Assembly: GCA_021199695.1 (NCBI GenBank)
Contig: JAJQHP010000239.1
Location: 1-9,652 of the forward strand
Length of the DNA: 9,652 nucleotides
Reading direction: 5' to 3'
Origin: Clostridiales bacterium
GTDB lineage: Bacteria; Bacillota; Clostridia; Oscillospirales; Oscillospiraceae
Shown one piece after another: positions 5,740 through 9,652 of this stretch (positions are counted from its first letter, which is position 1; every line of letters starts with the position of its first letter). Both the position numbers and the translations under genes were made by a program. The notes beneath the pieces were generated by a model. The model was not told the DNA's origin. It worked only from the letters and a program-made list of their open reading frames with translations, and made no database searches.

Positions 5740-7284
5740 ATGACAGAAAGACGCAAGGAAAAGAGAAACGCCGTTGATTTAAAGCGTATCTTGGTCGCCG
5801 CCGTCGCCCTGCTGATGGCGCTGATGATGGTGGTCCCCCTGGTGGCGGACGTGGTTCTCTACGGCTTTGCCTATGACTTTACCATCTCCCAGGAGGACAT
5901 TGATGCCCTGGTGGAGCAGAAGGAGGCTCTGGCGGAGCAGCAGGCGGAGGCCCAGGCGACCCTGGACTCCCTACAGGACCAGGAGAACTCCGCTGTAGAC
6001 CGTCTGAACGCCATCGAGGACCAGCTGGACCTGCTGGCGGAGCAGATTAACGCCACCCAGGAGATCATAGATGAATATGACGAGATGATCGCCGCCACCC
6101 AGGAGTCTCTGGCAGAGGCCCAGGCCCAGGAGGAGGTCTACTATAACCTGTTCCTGGAGCGGGTCCGCTCCATGGAGGAGGAGGGCACCACCTCTTATTG
6201 GGAGATCTTGTTCAACGCCGCCAGCTTCTCCGATCTGCTGGACCGGTGGAGCTTCATCAACGACGTCATGCAGTACGACAACGATATTATGGACGGGCTG
6301 GAGGCCGCCCAGGAGGCGGTAGCCGGCTATGAGACCCAGCTGGAGGAGGAGCAATCCGCCCAGGAGGAGATCAAGGCCCAGCTCCTGGACGAGCAGGCCG
6401 AGCAGGAGGACGCCGCTGTGGAGCAGCAGGCGGTGGTGGCGGAGATCCTGGAGAACCAGGAGACCTACGCCGCTCAGATCACAGCCCTCTCCAACCAGCA
6501 GGACGAGCTGGTGGGCGAGATCTCTGACGCCGAGGAGCAGCTGGCCGCTGAACAGGCTGCCGCCGCCCTGGAGGAGGAGCAGCGCCGCCTGGAAGAGGAG
6601 GCTGCCGCCGCAGCCGCAGCCGCAGCGGCTGAGGCCGCAGCGGAGGCAGAGCGTCAGGCGGCCGCAGCTGCGGCTGCCGAGGCCGAGGCGGAAGCAGAGC
6701 GTCAGGCAGCTGCCGCAGCCGCTGCCGCCCAGGCGGAGGAAGAGGCGTCGAACAGCTCTGACGCAGACACCTCGACGGACGCAAGTACGGACACCAGCAC
6801 TGACACTGATACCAGTACATCGACGGACACGGATACCTCTGCGGATACCGACACGTCCACAGACACGGACACCTCGGAGGAGGACAGCTCGTCTTCTGAC
6901 TCCAGCTCTGACTCCAGTTCCAGCTCCAGTTCCAGCTCCAGCGTCACCGGGGCGTCCATCATCGCCTACGCCTCCCAGTTTGTGGGCAATCCCTACGTCT
7001 GGGGCGGCAACAGCCTGACCAACGGGTGCGACTGCTCCGGCTTTGTCCACCAGGTTTTGGCCCACTTCGGCATTAGCTCTCCCCGGTACTCCGGCTCCTT
7101 TGCCAGCTGGGGCAGGGCGGTAAGCGTGTCCGATATGCAGGTGGGAGACGTTGTGGTCTATTCCGGCCATGTGGGCTTCTATGCGGGCAACGGACTGCTG
7201 CTCAGTGCGCTTGGCGAAAATTACGGTATCACCTACTGCTCGGTCTACTACAAGTCGATCGTGGCTGTGCGCCGGGCCTGGTGA
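5740..7284 (+). CDS. Coiled-coil NlpC/P60 peptidoglycan hydrolase, likely FtsEX partner
   Basis: From the ATG at 5740 (GGGAGG at 5728-5733, 6-nt spacing) this encodes 514 residues. A basic N terminus and a hydrophobic segment (about 17-36) form a signal peptide or anchor; no clear AxA cleavage site is seen. Residues 47-287 are Glu/Gln/Ala-rich coiled coil interrupted at 138-187 by a non-coiled segment (LERVRSMEEEGTTSYWEILF ... SFSDLLDRW) like that of PcsB/CwlO-type proteins. An Ala/Glu-rich stretch (288-336) and a Ser/Thr/Asp-rich linker (337-401) lead to a C-terminal NlpC/P60 domain (402-514) with catalytic C432 in GCDCSGFV and H477 in SGHVGFYAG. NlpC/P60 enzymes cleave stem-peptide bonds, typically gamma-D-Glu to diamino acid. 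The third catalytic position, 12 residues after H477, is serine (S489) rather than the usual histidine. The architecture and position after ftsX suggest an FtsEX-activated hydrolase analogous to CwlO, PcsB or RipC; this is inference. Confidence 0.93.
   Translation: MTERRKEKRNAVDLKRILVAAVALLMALMMVVPLVADVVLYGFAYDFTISQEDIDALVEQKEALAEQQAEAQATLDSLQDQENSAVDRLNAIEDQLDLLAEQINATQEIIDEYDEMIAATQESLAEAQAQEEVYYNLFLERVRSMEEEGTTSYWEILFNAASFSDLLDRWSFINDVMQYDNDIMDGLEAAQEAVAGYETQLEEEQSAQEEIKAQLLDEQAEQEDAAVEQQAVVAEILENQETYAAQITALSNQQDELVGEISDAEEQLAAEQAAAALEEEQRRLEEEAAAAAAAAAAEAAAEAERQAAAAAAAEAEAEAERQAAAAAAAAQAEEEASNSSDADTSTDASTDTSTDTDTSTSTDTDTSADTDTSTDTDTSEEDSSSSDSSSDSSSSSSSSSSVTGASIIAYASQFVGNPYVWGGNSLTNGCDCSGFVHQVLAHFGISSPRYSGSFASWGRAVSVSDMQVGDVVVYSGHVGFYAGNGLLLSALGENYGITYCSVYYKSIVAVRRAW
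6601..6942 (+). repeat. Low-complexity coding tract: Ala-rich then Ser/Thr/Asp-rich linker
   Basis: Within the hydrolase gene, 6601-6747 encodes an alanine/glutamate tract with two AEAERQAAAAAA-like units, and 6748-6942 encodes Asp-Thr-Ser dipeptide-like repeats ending in a run of serines. Synonymous codons vary in the Thr/Asp part (GAC/GAT, ACC/ACG/ACT/ACA), which argues for selection on the protein composition. The terminal serine tract is nearly repetitive in DNA (TCCAGT/TCCAGC alternation, about 6900-6940) and could slip. It probably spans the cell wall as a flexible spacer. Confidence 0.85.
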
Positions 7285-7316
7285 CGGGCAAGCTCTATAT
7301 AAAATATCGGAGATTC

Positions 7317-7355
7317 TCCCCGGTGCGGCCACAGAGCTGCACCGGGGATTTCTGT
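7317..7355 (+). terminator. Terminator of the ftsEX-hydrolase operon
   Basis: TCCCCGGTGCGGC (7317-7329) pairs with GCTGCACCGGGGA (7336-7348) over 13 bp with one G-U, around a CACAGA loop, followed by TTTCTGTT. The T tail is interrupted, but the GC-rich stem lies 32 nt after the hydrolase stop and before a new promoter, so a terminator is the best reading. Confidence 0.82.
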
Positions 7356-7367
7356 TGGCCGTGGGGC

Positions 7368-7396
7368 TTGTAATTATGGCAATGACAAGGTATAAT
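7368..7396 (+). promoter_or_regulatory. Sigma-A promoter of the alaR-alaT-thrH unit
   Basis: TTGTAA (7368-7373), a 17-bp spacer and a perfect TATAAT (7391-7396) lie just after the preceding terminator. Transcription should start near 7403, giving a leader of about 78 nt. Confidence 0.82.
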
Positions 7397-7401
7397 TGCT
7401 G

Positions 7402-7425
7402 TATATTCGTATTCTGACGGATATA
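7402..7425 (+). promoter_or_regulatory. Inverted repeat at the alaR transcription start, candidate operator
   Basis: TATATTCG (7402-7409) and CGGATATA (7418-7425) form an inverted repeat with one mismatch (G-U as RNA) and an 8-nt centre, overlapping the predicted start site. Lrp/AsnC regulators often bind imperfect AT-rich palindromes at their own promoters, so this could be an autoregulatory site. A second hairpin, CTGCCGG (7440-7446) with CCGGCAG (7454-7460), lies downstream in the leader, before the AGGAGG at 7469-7474. Confidence 0.35.
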
Positions 7426-7481
7426 GGTACGAAAACACCCTGCCGGGCCGTTACCGGCAGCGTCAGACAGGAGGATTTGAC

Positions 7482-7961
7482 ATGGATAATCTGCTTCGGC
7501 TGCTGGAGGGGGACTGTACCCTGTCCAGAAAGCAACTGGCCGCCATGGTGGGCACCTCACCCGAGCGGGTGGAGGAGGCCATCCGCGACTATGAGGACAA
7601 GCACATCATTATGGGCTACAAGGCGGTCATCGACTGGGACGCCACCGACCGTCAGGACGTCACCGCCCTCATCGAGGTGAAGGTGGAGCCCCAGCGGGAC
7701 AACGGCTTTGACCGGGTGGCAGAGCGCATCTACCAGTATGAGGAGGTGGAGTCCTGCTATCTGATGAGCGGCGACTTTGATATGACGGTGATCATCTCCG
7801 GCCGGAGCCTCCAGGAGGTGGCCCGGTTCGTCTCCCTCAAGCTGTCCACCATCGACGAGGTGAAATCCACCGCCACCCACTTTATCCTCAAGAAGTACAA
7901 GGAAAACCACCTGATCTTCAAGAAACCTGAGAAGCAGGAGGAAGGATTTTACTTCGTATGA
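7482..7961 (+). CDS. alaR: Lrp/AsnC-family regulator, AlaR-like
   Basis: This 159-residue protein has the standard Lrp/AsnC size and layout. The N-terminal winged helix-turn-helix covers about residues 1-50 (LLRLLEGDCTLSRKQLAAMVGTSPERVEEAIRDYEDKHIIMGYKAVIDW), where the second helix is LSRKQLAAMV and the recognition helix is SPERVEEAIRDYE. The C-terminal RAM (amino-acid-sensing, oligomerising) domain follows with ESCYLMSGDFDMTVIISG, the family's ligand-binding turn. The ATG at 7482 is preceded by AGGAGG with 7-nt spacing. The stop overlaps the next gene's start by 4 nt (ATGA). In Bacillus subtilis, an Lrp-type regulator (AlaR, formerly YugG) sits beside the alanine transaminase AlaT (YugH), the same arrangement; the gene symbol rests on that synteny. 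It probably senses alanine or another amino acid and controls its own operon. Confidence 0.88.
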   Translation: MDNLLRLLEGDCTLSRKQLAAMVGTSPERVEEAIRDYEDKHIIMGYKAVIDWDATDRQDVTALIEVKVEPQRDNGFDRVAERIYQYEEVESCYLMSGDFDMTVIISGRSLQEVARFVSLKLSTIDEVKSTATHFILKKYKENHLIFKKPEKQEEGFYFV

Positions 7962-9130
7962 ACTATGACGGTATTATGAACCGGCGGATTCAGGACGTAC
8001 CCCCCTCCGGCATCCGGAAGTATTTCGATCTGCTGGAGGATATGCCCAACGCCATCTCCCTGGGCATCGGGGAGCCGGACTTTCCCACCCCCTGGCATAT
8101 CCGGGACGCCGGTATTTACTCCCTGGAAAAGGGACTGACCAAATACACCCCCAACCGGGGCTTTTCCGAGCTGCTGCGGCAGATCGCCGCCTATCTCCAG
8201 CGCCGGTTTGACCTGACCTACGACCCCATGAGCCAGCTGCTGGTCACGGTGGGCGGCAGCGAGGGCATCGACCTGGCCCTGCGCTGCCTCATCGAGCCGG
8301 GGGATGAGGTCATCATCCCCACTCCCTCCTTCGTCTGCTACGGTCCGCTGGTGAGCATGTCCTGCGGCGTCCCCGTCTATGTGGAGACCAAGGCGGAAAA
8401 CGAGTTCCGCCTCACCCCGGAGGAGCTGCGCTCTGCCATCACCCCCAAGACCAAGGTGCTGGTGCTACCCTATCCCTGCAACCCCACCGGCGGCATTATG
8501 GAGCGGTCTGACCTGAAGGCCCTGGCGGACGTGCTGGAGGGCACCGACATTATGATCATCTCTGACGAAATTTACGCAGAGCTGACCTACGGCGGCCACC
8601 ACGTCTCCCCCGCCAATCTGCCGGAGCTGTACGACCGAACCATCGTGGTCAACGGCTTCTCTAAGGCCTATTCCATGACCGGCTGGCGGCTGGGCTACCT
8701 GTGCGCCCCCAAGGCCATCTCCAGCCAGATGGTGAAGCTCCACCAGTACGGCATCATGTCCGCCCCCACCACCAGCCAGTACGCCGCCATCGAGGCCCTG
8801 CAATACGGCGACGGGGACATCGAGGCCATGCGGGACGAGTACGACGGACGGCGGCGGTTCCTGCTGGACGGCTTCCGGGAGCTGGGACTGGAGTGCTTCG
8901 AGCCCAAGGGTGCGTTCTATATGTTCCCCAACGTCTCCAAGGTCTCCGGCCTGACCAGCGACGAGTTCTGCACCCGGTTCCTGGAGGCAGAGCAGGTGGC
9001 CATTATCCCCGGCTCCGCCTTCGGCCCCGGGGGAGAGGGCTTCGCCCGCTGCTGCTACGCCACCAGCATGAAGGACCTGGACGAGGCGCTGAAGCGTCTG
9101 GCCCGGTTCCTGAAGCAGTTTCAGAACTGA
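7958..9130 (+). CDS. alaT: PLP-dependent class I/II aminotransferase, AlaT-like
   Basis: This 390-residue protein is a fold-type I aminotransferase that moves an amino group between an amino acid and a 2-oxoacid in the cytoplasm. Visible motifs are ISLGIGEPDFPTP near the N terminus, the TVGGSEGIDLAL phosphate-loop region, NPTGG, SDEIYAEL with the PLP-ring aspartate, the Schiff-base lysine K236 in GFSKAYSMTGWRLGY, and the carboxylate-binding arginine R364 in FARCCYATS. The N terminus (PPSGIRKYFDLLEDMPNAISLG) is typical of the AlaT/YugH and PatA group. The ATG at 7958 overlaps the regulator's stop (ATGA) with AGGAGGAAGG at 7936-7945; an ATG at 7976 would also fit the family. Linkage to an AlaR-like regulator favours alanine transaminase. 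Aspartate or N-acetyl-diaminopimelate aminotransferase activity cannot be excluded from sequence alone. Confidence 0.9.
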   Translation: MNYDGIMNRRIQDVPPSGIRKYFDLLEDMPNAISLGIGEPDFPTPWHIRDAGIYSLEKGLTKYTPNRGFSELLRQIAAYLQRRFDLTYDPMSQLLVTVGGSEGIDLALRCLIEPGDEVIIPTPSFVCYGPLVSMSCGVPVYVETKAENEFRLTPEELRSAITPKTKVLVLPYPCNPTGGIMERSDLKALADVLEGTDIMIISDEIYAELTYGGHHVSPANLPELYDRTIVVNGFSKAYSMTGWRLGYLCAPKAISSQMVKLHQYGIMSAPTTSQYAAIEALQYGDGDIEAMRDEYDGRRRFLLDGFRELGLECFEPKGAFYMFPNVSKVSGLTSDEFCTRFLEAEQVAIIPGSAFGPGGEGFARCCYATSMKDLDEALKRLARFLKQFQN

Positions 9131-9161
9131 CCCAGACAACAACACATAGGAGGAATTTACC

Positions 9162-9652
9162 ATGTACGTCACCTGCCTGGATATGGAGGGCGTCCTGGTC
9201 CCGGAGATCTGGATCGCCTTTGCCGAGGCCACCGGTATCCCCGAGCTGCGGCGCACCACCCGGGACGAGCCGGACTACGACAAGCTGATGCAGTATCGCC
9301 TGAACATCCTCAAGGAGCACGGCCTGGGCCTGAAGGAGATTCAGGCGGTCATCGCCACCATCGATCCCCTGCCGGGGGCAAAGGCATTTCTGGACGAGCT
9401 GCGGACCTTCTCTCAGGTCATCATCCTCAGCGACACCTTCGAGCAGTTCGCCAAGCCCCTCATCGAGAAGCTGGGGTGGCCCACCCTGTTCTGCAACACC
9501 CTGGAGGTGGCCCCGGACGGGGAGATCACCGGCTATCGGATGCGGGTGGAAAAATCCAAGCTCACCACCGTCAAGGCCCTCCAGTCCATCGGCTATGACA
9601 CCATCGCCGCCGGGGACAGCTTCAACGACCTGGCCATGATCCAGGCCAGCAA
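9162..9652 (+). CDS. thrH: ThrH-type phosphoserine phosphatase / homoserine phosphotransferase, 3' end outside window
   Basis: From the ATG at 9162 (AGGAGG at 9148-9153, 8-nt spacing) 163 codons are present before the window ends; about 40 residues are missing if the length is normal (about 205). This is a HAD-superfamily enzyme: motif I is LDMEGV with nucleophile D7 and E9 in place of the usual second aspartate, motif II is LSDTF with S90, and motif IV is GDSFND with D152 and D156. The DxEG form, followed by VLVPEIWIAFAEATGIPELRRTTRDEPDYDKLM, matches Pseudomonas ThrH, which dephosphorylates phosphoserine and can transfer the phosphate to homoserine. It could therefore supply SerB function in serine synthesis. 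It follows the aminotransferase by 31 nt with no terminator between, so it probably belongs to the same operon. Confidence 0.92.
   Translation, partial: MYVTCLDMEGVLVPEIWIAFAEATGIPELRRTTRDEPDYDKLMQYRLNILKEHGLGLKEIQAVIATIDPLPGAKAFLDELRTFSQVIILSDTFEQFAKPLIEKLGWPTLFCNTLEVAPDGEITGYRMRVEKSKLTTVKALQSIGYDTIAAGDSFNDLAMIQAS

Noticed and set aside
5971..7560. A 529-codon open frame on the minus strand opposite the hydrolase
   Set aside because: It is a by-product of GC-rich, repetitive codons on the plus strand; the conceptual protein is Leu/Gly/Val/Arg-rich with no recognisable domain, and the plus-strand frame is clearly coding.
1..9652. Mobile element, CRISPR, defence system or tRNA
   Set aside because: No transposase, integrase, regularly spaced repeats, terminal inverted repeats or cloverleaf were seen; gene content and codon use are those of core chromosome.

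Overview
The window looks like chromosomal housekeeping DNA from a GC-rich Clostridia bacterium, most likely an Oscillospiraceae/Ruminococcaceae gut species of the Flavonifractor-Pseudoflavonifractor-Lawsonibacter type. This is inferred from G/C-ending codons, strong AGGAGG-type ribosome binding sites, consensus sigma-A promoters and the mix of clostridial families (DUF4830, PucR-type regulator, AlaR-like regulator). No database was searched. I see no mobile element, CRISPR array, tRNA, rRNA or obvious foreign DNA.

Layout: (1) 1-282 is the 3' end of tuf (EF-Tu), closed by a perfect 12-bp hairpin terminator. (2) 366-1271 is an MscS-type mechanosensitive channel, convergent with a small membrane-anchored or secreted DUF4830-type protein on the minus strand (1280-1741). 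(3) Divergent from that, 1821-2543 encodes an RsuA-family rRNA pseudouridine synthase. (4) A consensus promoter and a roughly 160-nt leader precede a PucR/CdaR-like regulator (2785-3876), which ends in a strong terminator. (5) A perfect-consensus promoter (TTGACA-N17-TATAAT) and a structured leader of about 110 nt precede ftsE-ftsX and a coiled-coil NlpC/P60 peptidoglycan hydrolase (4141-7284), ended by another hairpin. (6) A third promoter drives an AlaR/Lrp-type regulator, a class I/II aminotransferase and a ThrH-type phosphatase/phosphotransferase that runs off the window end (7482-9652).

The functional core is the ftsE-ftsX-hydrolase unit. FtsE (ATPase) and FtsX (membrane protein) form a complex that in other Gram-positives activates a coiled-coil hydrolase (CwlO, PcsB or RipC). 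Here the probable hydrolase partner lies 32 nt downstream of ftsX. The last unit pairs an amino-acid-sensing regulator with an aminotransferase by a 4-nt overlap and adds a serine/threonine-pathway enzyme.

I did not find a clearly new biological system. The points most worth a second look are the structured leader of ftsE, the serine at the usual third catalytic position of the NlpC/P60 domain, the hydrolase's alanine-rich and Ser/Thr/Asp-rich linker, the regulator placed just before ftsEX, and thrH beside alaR-alaT.
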